Source: Deltaproteobacteria bacterium (GTDB lineage: Bacteria > Desulfobacterota > Desulfuromonadia > Geobacterales > Pseudopelobacteraceae). Taken from it: DNA of 64,000 nucleotides. The DNA lies in NCBI GenBank assembly GCA_021780495.1, contig JAJXYO010000015.1, forward strand, positions 1-64,000, written 5' to 3'. This document shows, in pieces, positions 17,485 to 28,598 of this stretch (position 1 is its first letter; every line of letters starts with the position of its first letter). Position numbers and translations under genes: made by a program. The notes beneath the pieces were generated by a model, which was not told the DNA's origin, made no database searches, and saw only the letters and a program-made list of their open reading frames with translations.

Positions 17485-17520
17485 CAGCGGGTGCCGGTGC
17501 TTCAGCTCCGGCACCCGCTG
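17485..17520. terminator. Strong hairpin between convergent genes
   Basis: A perfect 13-bp GC-rich stem (CAGCGGGTGCCGG with CCGGCACCCGCTG) encloses a 10-base loop. It lies 19 bases after the Rho_N-like stop and 5 bases beyond the hemerythrin stop. No clear T-run follows on either strand, so it may be a weak or factor-assisted terminator or an RNA-stabilising structure. Confidence 0.6.
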
Positions 17521-17525
17521 AACGT

Positions 17526-17933
17526 CTACGCCGCCAGAGTTTTCAAAAACGTTCCCAATCGTACATCCACCGTGGATATGTGTTGAAGCAGCCACTTCAG
17601 CAGCAGGTTGTTGGTTTCCATCACATGATGGAGCGCCACTCCTTCGGAGCTGATCTCCTCTTTGAGCACCTTCAGCCGGGCAACAAACGATTCATGTTCT
17701 TTTTTGTGGCCCTCGTATTCAGGGTAGTTGCGCAAACGCTGAATACTCTCCTCATCCGTGAAATGCTTGATGACATAGTCATCAAGGAATCCCAGCAGTT
17801 TCTGCAGTTCTTCCCGCCCTTTGCCCGCTTCGCAGGACTTCAGGAGCTGGTTGAAATGTGACAGCAGCTGTTTGTGCTGGTTGTCGATCTCTTCAACTCC
17901 AATTGAAAGCGAAGCTCTCCATTCTATTGCCAT
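17526..17933 (-). CDS. Bacteriohemerythrin
   Basis: A 135-residue single-domain hemerythrin that binds O2 at a di-iron site. Visible iron ligands follow the family pattern: EEIDNQHKQL, YVIKHFTDEE, GHKKEHESF and WLLQHISTVD (H-x4-D). Roles known for bacterial members include O2 delivery, storage and sensing. Its start lies inside the last codons of the upstream LonC-like peptidase gene (10-base overlap, 17924-17933), so translation of the two is coupled. Confidence 0.95.
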   Translation of the reverse strand: MAIEWRASLSIGVEEIDNQHKQLLSHFNQLLKSCEAGKGREELQKLLGFLDDYVIKHFTDEESIQRLRNYPEYEGHKKEHESFVARLKVLKEEISSEGVALHHVMETNNLLLKWLLQHISTVDVRLGTFLKTLAA

Positions 17934-20392
17934 GTGTTTCTCCCGGCAGTGCTGTTTTTTGTCCCCGCGGCGTTTGCTTTCCTTGGCTTCAATGTTTGTT
18001 TTTTGTCCTGCTCCTGCATGCGCTCCGCCATATCTGACAGCCGTTTATCAACAAAGTGAAAAATCGTTTTTTTGGGAAAGTCCCCATGTTTGTCGCGAGA
18101 ACCAGCTTTCATGCCGGTCAGTATTTCGATGCCCTGCTCAATGGTCTCCACGCTCCAGATATGGAACCGGCCGGCAGTAACCGCCTCAATGACCTCATCG
18201 TTCAGCATCAGATGGCGTTCGTTGGCTTTAGGAATCATAACCCCTTGGTGACCGGTCAGTCCCTGTGACTGGCAGACGGCGAAAAAGCCCTCGATCTTGA
18301 AATTGACACCACCAATCGGTTGGATTATGCCACGTTGGTTGACGCTGCCGGTGACCGCAATGCCCTGTTTGATCGGGACGCCGGACAGAGCTGACAGCAG
18401 GGCGTACAGTTCGGTGGATGAGGCGCTGTCCCCCTCGATGCCATCGTAGGATTGTTCGAAACAGATCGATGCCGACAGCGACAGCGGCCGGTCTGCTGCA
18501 AAGGTACCGCCCAGGTAGCCGGTCAGGATCAGGACCCCTTTATCATGAATCGGGCCTGAAAGCTTGACCTCGCGTTCGATGTTGACCATGCCTGCTTGGC
18601 CGGTGTAGACCCGTGCCGTAATGCGGGTCGGACGACCGAAGGTGTGGTCTCCCAGCCCGATCACCGAAAGGCCGTTGATCTGGCCGACGACAGCATGGTC
18701 TGTATCCACCATAATCGTACCGTCTACATACAGTTCGTGCATGCGTTCTTCTATCCGATTGACCCGGTAGTTTTTTTCCTCGGCCGCGCGCAGCACGTCT
18801 GCGCCGCCCACAAGCGTGTGGCCTTCTTTACGGGCCCAGAAGCTGATCTCACGGATAAAATCGGCGATTTCCATGAACTGGGAGGAGAGCTTGTGCTGGT
18901 CCTCTACCATGCGGGAGGTGTATTCCAGCAGGCGGGCGATCCCGCTACGGTCAAAGTGCAGCAGATTCTCGCAGCGGCAGTGGGTTGCAACGAACAGGGC
19001 GTAGTCGCGCATGACCTCGGGGGTCCGGGCAATGCGTGAGTCGAACTCGGCCTTGACCTTGAAAAATTTTCGATAATCCGGATCCATGTAGAATAACAGG
19101 TAATAGATCCAAGGTGTGCCGATCATGATGAGCTTTGTCTGTAGCGGCACTGCCTCGGGCTTGAGCGTTACCATGGTCATGAAGCGGTATTGTTCGAGTA
19201 CATCCTCGATACGGATTTCTCCGGTGCGGATGCAGCGTTTGAGAGCATCCCACACAAATGGGTTGATCAAGACCTCGCGGGCGTCTATCACCAGGTAGCC
19301 GCCATTGGCGCGATGCAACGCCCCGGAGCGGATCATGGTGAAATCGGTTACCGCCACGCCGCCATACTGCATGACGTGTTCTATACGGCCGAAAAGGTTG
19401 TTGTAGGTGGGATTGGACTCAAAGACCACCGGTGCTCCGCCGGTGTCCTTGTTGTCCACCAGCACGTTGACCTCGTAGCGTTCAAAGGTCGGTTCCTGGC
19501 GCTGCATCTTGATCCCTGGAATCTGGGGCTGAGCGGACTGTGGTTTGAAGTCATCCAGGTTGTTGAGGATATCCTCCTGTACCGCGTCCAGATAGGTGGA
19601 AACCTTGTCCAGGCCGGTATATTTTTCTCTCAGAGGACCCAGGCGGTGTCCCAGGCAGGACATGCCCAATTCGCGATCGGCCTGCAGCAAGGCGTCTTTG
19701 GTAGCCTTTTCGTAGTCTCGCACCTGCCGCAGTACCTCGTTCAGCTTGTCTGTCAGCTTTTTACCGGTTTCGTCGAGCTTCTGGCGCTTTTTGTCGGTCA
19801 GTTTCTCATATTCTTCCTGGGTGTAGTTGCGGCCGCCTTTCTGTGGGACAATAACCAGCCCGGAAACAGTCCGCTGCAGAGCGAAGCCGTATGTTTCCGC
19901 TTCCTTTTCCAGGGTCTGGAAGAGATCATTATTGCTTTTCTGATATTCTTCGAGTATCTCGGCGCGGCGGGCCTCATACTCGGGACTCTCCAGCGCCTTG
20001 GGGATGTCTTTTTTGAAGGCATCCACTAGTTCTTTCATGTCTGCAGCCAGTTCACTGCCTCTGCCGGCCGGCAGTGAAAGGGAAACAGCCGAGTCATTAT
20101 CCTTGAAATTATTGACGTATACCCAGTCGCTGGGCTGAGGTTCCTCTTTTGCACGCTTTTTGAGGATGTTGCGGATGGTCGAGGTGCGGCTGGTACCGGT
20201 CTCGCCGGAAATGTACAGATTGAAGCCGGTCTCCTCCATGCCCAGGCCAAATTCGATTGAGCGCAGTGCCCGATTCTGGCCGATGGCATAGTCGAGATCC
20301 GGCAGTTCTTCAGTCGTTTCAAAATCGAACACGGCCGGATCACAGGTCCAACGGAGATTTTTCGCTGGTATGCGGAAGTTGTCGAGCGCCAT
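17924..20392 (-). CDS. LonC-like (TTC1975-type) Lon-family peptidase
   Basis: An 822-residue Lon-related protein. The C-terminal S16 protease domain has the catalytic dyad S656 (EGDSASST) and K699 (NFKIEGFF), 43 residues apart as in E. coli Lon (S679/K722). The N-terminal AAA-like region has a degenerate Walker A, GETGTSRTST, in which the nucleotide-binding lysine is replaced by arginine; a long coiled-coil insertion (about residues 130-270) follows. This matches LonC-type peptidases, where some members cleave unfolded proteins without ATP. It lies between the HD gene (57 bases upstream) and the overlapping hemerythrin gene. Confidence 0.9.
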   Translation of the reverse strand: MALDNFRIPAKNLRWTCDPAVFDFETTEELPDLDYAIGQNRALRSIEFGLGMEETGFNLYISGETGTSRTSTIRNILKKRAKEEPQPSDWVYVNNFKDNDSAVSLSLPAGRGSELAADMKELVDAFKKDIPKALESPEYEARRAEILEEYQKSNNDLFQTLEKEAETYGFALQRTVSGLVIVPQKGGRNYTQEEYEKLTDKKRQKLDETGKKLTDKLNEVLRQVRDYEKATKDALLQADRELGMSCLGHRLGPLREKYTGLDKVSTYLDAVQEDILNNLDDFKPQSAQPQIPGIKMQRQEPTFERYEVNVLVDNKDTGGAPVVFESNPTYNNLFGRIEHVMQYGGVAVTDFTMIRSGALHRANGGYLVIDAREVLINPFVWDALKRCIRTGEIRIEDVLEQYRFMTMVTLKPEAVPLQTKLIMIGTPWIYYLLFYMDPDYRKFFKVKAEFDSRIARTPEVMRDYALFVATHCRCENLLHFDRSGIARLLEYTSRMVEDQHKLSSQFMEIADFIREISFWARKEGHTLVGGADVLRAAEEKNYRVNRIEERMHELYVDGTIMVDTDHAVVGQINGLSVIGLGDHTFGRPTRITARVYTGQAGMVNIEREVKLSGPIHDKGVLILTGYLGGTFAADRPLSLSASICFEQSYDGIEGDSASSTELYALLSALSGVPIKQGIAVTGSVNQRGIIQPIGGVNFKIEGFFAVCQSQGLTGHQGVMIPKANERHLMLNDEVIEAVTAGRFHIWSVETIEQGIEILTGMKAGSRDKHGDFPKKTIFHFVDKRLSDMAERMQEQDKKQTLKPRKANAAGTKNSTAGRNTWQ

Positions 20393-20449
20393 CAGAGGCT
20401 CCTTAACAGGGGGATGAGGTGGGTATTGTGTGTGCCAGTCGTTGCTATG

Positions 20450-21244
20450 TCAAGGTGAAAAAGCGGCCACCTTCAGTGCAATATGTGTCTGCGCGGAACA
20501 TATGGCAGTGGCGATGTCGTCACGGTCCGGGAGGAGCAGCGCCAGGTCATGCAGGTAGTCGCTCTCATCCACCAAACGATATGATGTGCTGAAATTGAGG
20601 TCATAGACCCAGGAAATCAGCAGCAGCTTGAAGTCGTTGATACAGGTAACCGATTCAAGCCGCACGATCCTCCCTGCCGACAACTGCTCCAGGCAAAGGT
20701 TTGATACGCCGGGAAGATCCGCAAGACCCAGCATTGTGGCGCTCGCCCGCTCCTCTTCAGGTGTTGTGAAGTATTCCAGAAAAACACGCCAGATATCGAG
20801 CTTGTCGGCATCCCGGATCAGGCGCAAAAAATCGGACGAGGCGGATTTTAGCTGCTGCGGCACCGCCAGCAGGTTGTGGAAGCGGACCGCTTCTTCGATC
20901 AACAGTCGTTCGTCTGCGTTGAGTGAATTCAGGATGTTGTGCTCACGGATAACATCGACCGACAACCTGGCGTGATTATCCGACTGGCTGTCACGGAACG
21001 TGCGCCAGCGGCGGTACTGGGGAAAACGCCCCACATCGTGCAGCAGAGCAATCGAGGCGGCAATCAGGCTATCCTCCGGGGCTAGCCCTTCGCCGGCTGT
21101 CAGCAGGTGCATGTTGTCGCAGACCCGGCGGGTGTGATCGATCTTGAGCCGGATATTTCGTTGTCCCTCGGGATCGGTGTTGCAAAATGGTGTGACATAC
21201 GCATCAAACCACAGCTGAAGTGCAGTATATTGTGATGGATTCAT
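20450..21244 (-). CDS. HD-domain phosphohydrolase
   Basis: A 264-residue HD-superfamily hydrolase. Motifs: H in KIDHTRRV (residue about 35), the metal-binding HD in ALLHDVGRFPQYRRW, and the later RDADKLDIW (D ligand). Substrate unknown; relatives act on nucleotides or signalling nucleotides. The start at 21244 (MNPSQYTALQLWFD) has GAGAAG 5 bases upstream; an in-frame start at 21346 would overlap ligA. The gene leads the row HD hydrolase, LonC, hemerythrin and is divergent from ligA (89 bases). Confidence 0.82.
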   Translation of the reverse strand: MNPSQYTALQLWFDAYVTPFCNTDPEGQRNIRLKIDHTRRVCDNMHLLTAGEGLAPEDSLIAASIALLHDVGRFPQYRRWRTFRDSQSDNHARLSVDVIREHNILNSLNADERLLIEEAVRFHNLLAVPQQLKSASSDFLRLIRDADKLDIWRVFLEYFTTPEEERASATMLGLADLPGVSNLCLEQLSAGRIVRLESVTCINDFKLLLISWVYDLNFSTSYRLVDESDYLHDLALLLPDRDDIATAICSAQTHIALKVAAFSP

Positions 21245-21285
21245 ACGCTTCTCGGTGTCGGGATGGATTGAATTTATCAGCATAA

Positions 21286-23376
<2,091 letters not shown>

Positions 23377-23429
23377 TACAGGCCGGGTAACAGCAGACGA
23401 GATGTGGCATCTGCCTGCGCTGGGAAGAT

Positions 23430-24365
23430 ATGATTCAGGTAGTTCGTATGAAAGGATTGTGCGTGGACAAGGTTGCTATGATGATAAAGGCCAGAAGACT
23501 GGTCAAGGATGTAGACGACCTCCCGGCTATCCCGGCGATAGTTTCAAAGGTAGTCAACATGCTGGATGATGTGGATGCCGATTCTGATGCTATCGCCGAT
23601 CTGATGTTGTCCGACCAGGTACTGGCCGCCCGGGTGATCCGGGTTGTCAATTCGCCCCTGTACCGGCCGAATTCGGAGATAACCTCGGTCAAACGGGCAT
23701 TGCTCTTCCTCGGTTTCAGGAGTGTGCGCGAAATGATCCTGACCAGTTATTTTGTTGGTGCCTTTAAAGGGCGGGAAGAATCCTTCGACATCAAGACATT
23801 CTGGATGCATTCGTTTAATGTTGGCGCCATCGCCAAATGCATTGCCGGTATGGTTGGGTATCGTGATACTGAAAAAGCCAACCTGGTCGGTATCATCCAC
23901 GATATCGGCAAGGTCATTCTGGGGCATTACTTCAAGGAGGAATACGGCGGCATGCTGGCCATGATCAGCGGCAAGCCCTATACAACCTACGAAGCCGAGG
24001 TGGAAGTCTTTGGCACAAGTCATTGTGAAGTCGGGCTGTGTCTTGCCCAGCGCTGGAATTTTCCTCCGGCCTACTGTGATATCATCTCCTACCATCACAC
24101 CTCCGAACTGGCAACGGAAGATCCGTTCCTGACGGCGATAGTCAGCCTTGCCGACTACCACAGTCTGGCCAGCACACCGGCCAGTGGCATTGTTCAGGCC
24201 ACCATGCCGGGGCGATCGGAAGAGAGCGCCTGGAACGCGCTCAGGCAGCTCAGCAGCAAACCGTTGCCAGTGGATCTGGATGGTTTCCTGCTGCAGCTTG
24301 CTGACGAGCTCGGTAAATCCTCCCGCGAAGCCGATATATTATTCCATTCCATGGCGCTGGAGTAG
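23430..24365 (+). CDS. HDOD domain signalling protein
   Basis: A protein of up to 311 residues with one HDOD domain (about residues 25-230): DDLPAIPAIVSKVVNML, SDQVLAARVIRVVNSPLY, SVKRALLFLGFRSVREM and the HD-like IIHDIGKVILGHYF. HDOD proteins lack clear enzymatic activity and act in regulation, often linked to c-di-GMP, chemotaxis or stress. The start is uncertain: ATGs at 23448 and 23478 are alternatives, and the latter (AAGG 6 bases upstream, 13 residues before DDLP) fits best with related proteins. Downstream is the HExxH membrane protein gene on the same strand. Confidence 0.88.
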   Translation: MIQVVRMKGLCVDKVAMMIKARRLVKDVDDLPAIPAIVSKVVNMLDDVDADSDAIADLMLSDQVLAARVIRVVNSPLYRPNSEITSVKRALLFLGFRSVREMILTSYFVGAFKGREESFDIKTFWMHSFNVGAIAKCIAGMVGYRDTEKANLVGIIHDIGKVILGHYFKEEYGGMLAMISGKPYTTYEAEVEVFGTSHCEVGLCLAQRWNFPPAYCDIISYHHTSELATEDPFLTAIVSLADYHSLASTPASGIVQATMPGRSEESAWNALRQLSSKPLPVDLDGFLLQLADELGKSSREADILFHSMALE

Positions 24366-24405
24366 CTCTGGAGATCGTGGCCAGGCGTGTGCGCTCACTG
24401 ATGAG

Positions 24406-24939
24406 ATGATACGAGTTATTCTGTCCTATATGACCTTCCCGGGGGTTGTCATGCATGAATTTGCCCATGCCTGGGCCTGCCGCAGGATGGGGGTCCCTGT
24501 TATCAAGGTCTGCTACCTGCGTTTTGGCAATCCGGCCGGATATGTGCTCCACGAACGGCCGGAGCATGCCGTTCAGCACATGGTGGTGGCGGTTGCTCCC
24601 TTCTTTATCTCAACGTTTTTTGCACTGGTTGTCAGTGCGGTGGCCAGCGCACTTCTGGCCAGCCATATTTTGATCGCATACCATGACCTGATCATGCCGG
24701 CAGCTCTGTGGCTTGGTTTTTCCATAGCTCTGCACGCCTTCCCCAGCAGCGGTGATGCCGATGCGCTCTGGGATGATGTCAGGAGGCGCGACGTGGGTTT
24801 TTGTGCAAAGCTGCTGCTCGTGCCGGTCGTCGGACTGATCCGCCTGACAGGGCTTGGGGCGCGGGTCTGGCTTGATGCCCTTTATGCCGTGTGTGTAGTC
24901 GCTTTGCCGCCGCTGGTACTGCTCTCTCTCAAGATATAG
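24406..24939 (+). CDS. Membrane zinc-metalloprotease-like protein (HExxH, M50-like)
   Basis: A 177-residue membrane protein with the zinc motif H17-E18-F-A-H21 (VVMHEFAHAWACRR) at the end of the first hydrophobic segment, and three or four further helices. The motif inside a helix near the N-terminus, plus SGDADALWDDV as a possible third-ligand site, resembles short site-2-protease-like or 'metalloprotease family' proteins. The start at 24406 (MIRVILSYMTFPG) removes an unlikely N-terminal extension. Substrate unknown. It lies 40 bases after the HDOD gene. Confidence 0.68.
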   Translation: MIRVILSYMTFPGVVMHEFAHAWACRRMGVPVIKVCYLRFGNPAGYVLHERPEHAVQHMVVAVAPFFISTFFALVVSAVASALLASHILIAYHDLIMPAALWLGFSIALHAFPSSGDADALWDDVRRRDVGFCAKLLLVPVVGLIRLTGLGARVWLDALYAVCVVALPPLVLLSLKI

Positions 24940-25041
24940 TGTTTGAATGTTCCCTTTACTCTAACCCTGATATCCGGGATACGTGCGCGTATTGCCGGTA
25001 CGGCGCGGAATATAATCTTAAACTCATCAAGGAGGCCCGTC

Positions 25042-25764
25042 ATGTCTGACGAATCACCGGTTTCATGCTCAAAATGCGCTGCTGTCTGGCAGAAGTGCGG
25101 AACGACCAATTGCTGGAGCGGTGACCCGGACACGGCGCCACCCAAGCCGGGCAACTGTCCGTCAGTTAATTACGGCGACGTGGTTACAAACAGTTTTGAG
25201 GAGTATCGTGGCGACAGCGAGGATGCCCGCATCGCCTTTGTGGCGGCCAGGGTGGAGGGGCTCTGTTATCAGCCGGTTCCGGGCAGCGATGCCGTCAATG
25301 CCCGCTGGACACGCGTTGAGGATACGATCGCCTTTGCCAAGCTGATGGGCTATACAAAGATCGGCATGGCCACCTGCATCGGCCTGCTGGATGAAGCCGA
25401 GCGGCTAGCGGCTATCCTCCGGGCGCAGGGATTTGATCCGCAGAGCGTCTGCTGCAAGGCCGGGAGTATCGACAAGCTGGAGCTTGGGCTGAGCGAGGCG
25501 GATAAGGTCCGCCCGGGAACCTTCGAGCCGGCCTGCAACCCGATTGCCCAGGCAGAGATCTGTAACCGCTTGGGTACCGATATGAATATCATCGTCGGGC
25601 TGTGTGTCGGCCACGACATGCTGTTCAACAAGCACTCCCAGGCCCCGGTTACTACCCTGATCGTCAAGGACCGCGTTACCGGGCACAATCCCGTAGCGGT
25701 ACTGTACGGCCAGAACTTTTATTACAAACGGCTGCAGAAGCAGCCGGTGCTGCCGTCAGAGTAG
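25042..25764 (+). CDS. DUF1847 family cysteine-rich protein
   Basis: A 240-residue soluble protein. The N-terminus holds a CSKCAAVWQKCG...NCWSG...NCPS cysteine cluster that probably binds metal, and more cysteines recur later (MATCIGLLDEA, SVCCKAGS, FEPACNP, GLCVGHD). MGYTKIGMATCIGL and MNIIVGLCVGHDMLF are characteristic of DUF1847, a family of unknown function common in anaerobes. The start is supported by GGAGG 7 bases upstream. A metal-binding or redox role is likely, but no reaction can be assigned. Confidence 0.82.
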   Translation: MSDESPVSCSKCAAVWQKCGTTNCWSGDPDTAPPKPGNCPSVNYGDVVTNSFEEYRGDSEDARIAFVAARVEGLCYQPVPGSDAVNARWTRVEDTIAFAKLMGYTKIGMATCIGLLDEAERLAAILRAQGFDPQSVCCKAGSIDKLELGLSEADKVRPGTFEPACNPIAQAEICNRLGTDMNIIVGLCVGHDMLFNKHSQAPVTTLIVKDRVTGHNPVAVLYGQNFYYKRLQKQPVLPSE

Positions 25765-26075
25765 TTCTGCAGCGCAGGGATTTCTGCGTTTCAGCGGCAT
25801 GGCCGCATCCGGAACGGCACTGCAATAGAAATGGTAATTTTAAGACTAACAAATTATAATACAGACAGGAACGGTACGTATGCAAAATGCAGTCTCATCG
25901 TACGTTGGCAGGAGGTGACCTATACCAATTCCAAATCAGGGTGCTGATGTTAACGGTCAAGCTTCACGCCATGTTTGAAACAATGAAATAATTCCGAGTC
26001 GTTCTGTCTGGCCGCCGTGATTACATCCTGAGTTTGAAATCGGTACAACCGGGCAAATGAAAGGAGGCGGCGGAA
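25765..26075 (+). other. 311-bp gene-free leader before the ABC transporter
   Basis: No gene of normal size is seen. A good -10 hexamer TATAAT lies at 25855-25860, without a convincing -35 at 16-18 bases. A 12-codon ORF (25880-25918, ATG to TGA) follows, its stop inside a strong AGGAGGTGA sequence (25910-25918) that has no start codon at proper distance. The rest (25919-26060) shows no obvious structure. It may be a long transcribed leader of the ABC operon. Confidence 0.35.
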
Positions 26076-27500
26076 ATGACAAGCTATTTTTCAAGACGCG
26101 ATTTCATGAAAACTGCGGGTATTGGTACCGTAGGGTTGGCACTTGGCGGACCGGCTTTCATAAACAAGGTTTTTGCACAGCCGTCGGGACGGAGAACCCT
26201 GAGGATCCTGCAATGGAGTCATTTTGTTCCCCGTTACGATCGCTGGTTTGACCCGTTCGTAAAAAAATGGGGTGAAGAACACAATATCAACGTTATTATC
26301 AACCACATCAGTCTCTCCGACCTGAGAAGCACCTTTGCATCAGAAGTCGTGGCCGGCAGGGGCCATGATATCGTAGAATTCATCGATCCTCCCTCCGATT
26401 TTGAACCCAGTGTCCTCGATTTGACTGACCTCAACCAGGAGGCGCGTCGGCGTTTCGGTGCGCAGGTGCCCTTTGCCACCCGCAGTTCCTACAATCCCGA
26501 TACAAAAAAATACTATGGATTTTGCCATGGTTGGACCATCGACCCGGGTGACTACCGCAAATCGCTCTGGCAGAAGGTCGGCAAACCTGACGGTCCGCGC
26601 ACCTGGGAAGACCTGCTGGTCTATGCGGCCCGGATCAAACGGGAACTGGGGGTCCAGAACGGCATCGGTCTGTCGCAGGAACTCGATACGAACATGGCCG
26701 GCCGGGCCCTGCTGTGGTCCTTTGGAACAGGGACGCAGGACGGCCGGGAAAACGTCATCCTCGACAACAGAAAAACCGTTGAGGCGGTCAAATTCATGGC
26801 CAACCTGTACGACCAGACGCTCACGCCCGAGGTGTTCGGCTGGACTCCGGCCTCCAACAACCAGCTGCTGATCGCCGGCCGGGCTTCCTACATTCTCAAT
26901 TCCATCTCCGCTTACCGTTCGGCCCAGAAAGATGTGCCGGAGATCGCCAAGGACATCTACTTTTCACCCGCGCTGAAAGGGCCGGACGGAATCGGCTGGG
27001 CCTGCGAGCATGTCATCTATGTCTCGGTTATCCCGAAGTTTGCCGCGGCCAATGCCGACATTGCCAAGCAGTTCCTGCTCGACCTGAGCGCCAACTATGA
27101 TCGTGCCATGTGGGAAAGCGAGCTGTACGCCTCGCCGGCATTTTTCAACACCCCGCTGCTGTCAGGTGATCGGGGCTATCCGCGGGTGAGCGGCGCGAAA
27201 AAGCTGCGTGACCTGTACTCGCACTGGTTCGCGAATGACCCCTATGCCTTGCCTGGTGAGGCCAGGGGAAAGCTGCTTCCGCTCAGGGATGCGGAAACAT
27301 GGTCAACCAACGTCGGACATCCGGGCCCGGCCAATCCTGCGGAAGGGGAAATTTTTGGCACCTTCATCATCCCCAACATGTTTGCCCGTGTCGCACAGAG
27401 ACAGCAACGTGCTGAGGAATCGGTCAAACAGGCTTCTGCCGAGTGCCGGAAGATCTTCGATAAATGGAGGGCAAAAGGTCTGATCGGCCAGAGGGGTTGA
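26076..27500 (+). CDS. ABC transporter substrate-binding protein (Tat-exported, family 1)
   Basis: A 474-residue periplasmic binding protein. The N-terminus has a twin-arginine signal, SRRDFMKTAG, then a hydrophobic stretch and a likely cleavage after VFAQ near residue 37. The mature part resembles family-1 (sugar/oligosaccharide-type) binding proteins: DIVEFIDPPSDF, YGFCHGWTIDP, WEDLLVYAARIKRELG, and a late hinge region. The ligand cannot be read from sequence. AAAGGAGG precedes the start. It is followed by an ATPase and two permeases, making a complete CUT1-type transporter. Confidence 0.88.
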   Translation: MTSYFSRRDFMKTAGIGTVGLALGGPAFINKVFAQPSGRRTLRILQWSHFVPRYDRWFDPFVKKWGEEHNINVIINHISLSDLRSTFASEVVAGRGHDIVEFIDPPSDFEPSVLDLTDLNQEARRRFGAQVPFATRSSYNPDTKKYYGFCHGWTIDPGDYRKSLWQKVGKPDGPRTWEDLLVYAARIKRELGVQNGIGLSQELDTNMAGRALLWSFGTGTQDGRENVILDNRKTVEAVKFMANLYDQTLTPEVFGWTPASNNQLLIAGRASYILNSISAYRSAQKDVPEIAKDIYFSPALKGPDGIGWACEHVIYVSVIPKFAAANADIAKQFLLDLSANYDRAMWESELYASPAFFNTPLLSGDRGYPRVSGAKKLRDLYSHWFANDPYALPGEARGKLLPLRDAETWSTNVGHPGPANPAEGEIFGTFIIPNMFARVAQRQQRAEESVKQASAECRKIFDKWRAKGLIGQRG

Positions 27501-27596
27501 TTGGAACTGCGTTAGCGGGTTGCAGAGAGGCCCGCGCGCTCCTCATGCGGTCGGCATGTTCGGCGGCTGGATGAGGAACCCGGGAGGGAGTTGGCC

Positions 27597-28598
27597 ATGG
27601 CACGTGTGCGATTCAATGATCTGAAAAAACATTTCGGAGCGGTCAGAGCGGTTGACGGGGTCGATCTGGAGATTGCCGACGGAGAGTTTCTGGTGTTGCT
27701 GGGACCCTCCGGCAGTGGCAAGACGACCCTGATGCGGCTCTGCGCCGGACTGGAGGAGCCGACAGCCGGCAGCATTTACATCGATGATCAATCGGTCACC
27801 GGCGTAGTACCCCGCAAACGGGGCATAGCCATGGTGTTTCAAAGCTATGCCCTCTATCCTCACATGACGGTATTCAAGAACATCGCTTTTCCGCTTACCG
27901 TAGAAGGTCTGTCGCGGCAGGAGATTCGCAGCAAGGTGGAATGGGCGGCCAACCTGCTCGGCATTGGCCATCTGCTGGAGCGTAAGCCAGCGCTCATCTC
28001 AGGCGGGGAGCGACAGCGTGTTGCCATTGCCCGGGCACTGGTGCGCAGGCCGCGCGTGCTCCTGATGGATGAACCCTTATCCAACCTGGATGCCAAGGTC
28101 CGCCATACCGCCCGCGACGAACTGAAAAAGTTCCAGCGGGAGATCGGGGTTACCACCATCTACGTCACCCACGACCAGGTGGAGGCCATGGGGCTGGGGG
28201 ACCGGATCGCCGTCATGAACGAGGGTAAAATCAGGCAGATCGGCTCGCCGGACGAGATCTACCAGGAACCGGCCGACACCTTCGTGGCCGGTTTCGTCGG
28301 ACTCCCTCCCATGAACTTCATGGAGGAAAACGGCACCCTGACCGCCTTTCGTCCCGAATCGTTTCTCCCCGCCAGCCTGATCGATGATCATGAGCGGCGG
28401 ATATTCAACTTCAGGATTGAACGGATCGAACACCTGGGCTCATACCTGCTGGTGTACGGCAAGGTTGGAGACGCCCTGCTGATAGCCAATCTCTCCCTGC
28501 GTCATGAGGTGAAGGAGGGCGCCGAAATACCCTTTGCCGTGCGAATGGCGGATATCCGTTATTATGACCCGGCCAGCGGGCGGAGGATCGGGAAATGA
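27597..28598 (+). CDS. ABC transporter ATP-binding protein (MalK/UgpC-type)
   Basis: A 333-residue ATPase that powers the transporter. Walker A GPSGSGKTT, Q-loop FQSYALYPHMTV, signature SGGERQRVAIARAL (L-S-G-G-Q variant ISGGERQ), Walker B VLLMDEPLSNLD and the H-loop TIYVTHDQ are all present. A C-terminal regulatory OB-like region (from about residue 240) is as in MalK but shorter. ATG at 27597 with GGGAGGG upstream is preferred to a TTG at 27591. Its stop overlaps the next permease start by 4 bases (ATGA). Confidence 0.93.
   Translation: MARVRFNDLKKHFGAVRAVDGVDLEIADGEFLVLLGPSGSGKTTLMRLCAGLEEPTAGSIYIDDQSVTGVVPRKRGIAMVFQSYALYPHMTVFKNIAFPLTVEGLSRQEIRSKVEWAANLLGIGHLLERKPALISGGERQRVAIARALVRRPRVLLMDEPLSNLDAKVRHTARDELKKFQREIGVTTIYVTHDQVEAMGLGDRIAVMNEGKIRQIGSPDEIYQEPADTFVAGFVGLPPMNFMEENGTLTAFRPESFLPASLIDDHERRIFNFRIERIEHLGSYLLVYGKVGDALLIANLSLRHEVKEGAEIPFAVRMADIRYYDPASGRRIGK

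Noticed and set aside
25947-25991. 14-codon ORF beginning MLTVKLHAMF, resembling the start of a MoaD/ThiS protein
   Set aside because: It ends after 14 codons and the sequence beyond the stop does not continue the fold in any frame, so a broken MoaD gene is not supported.
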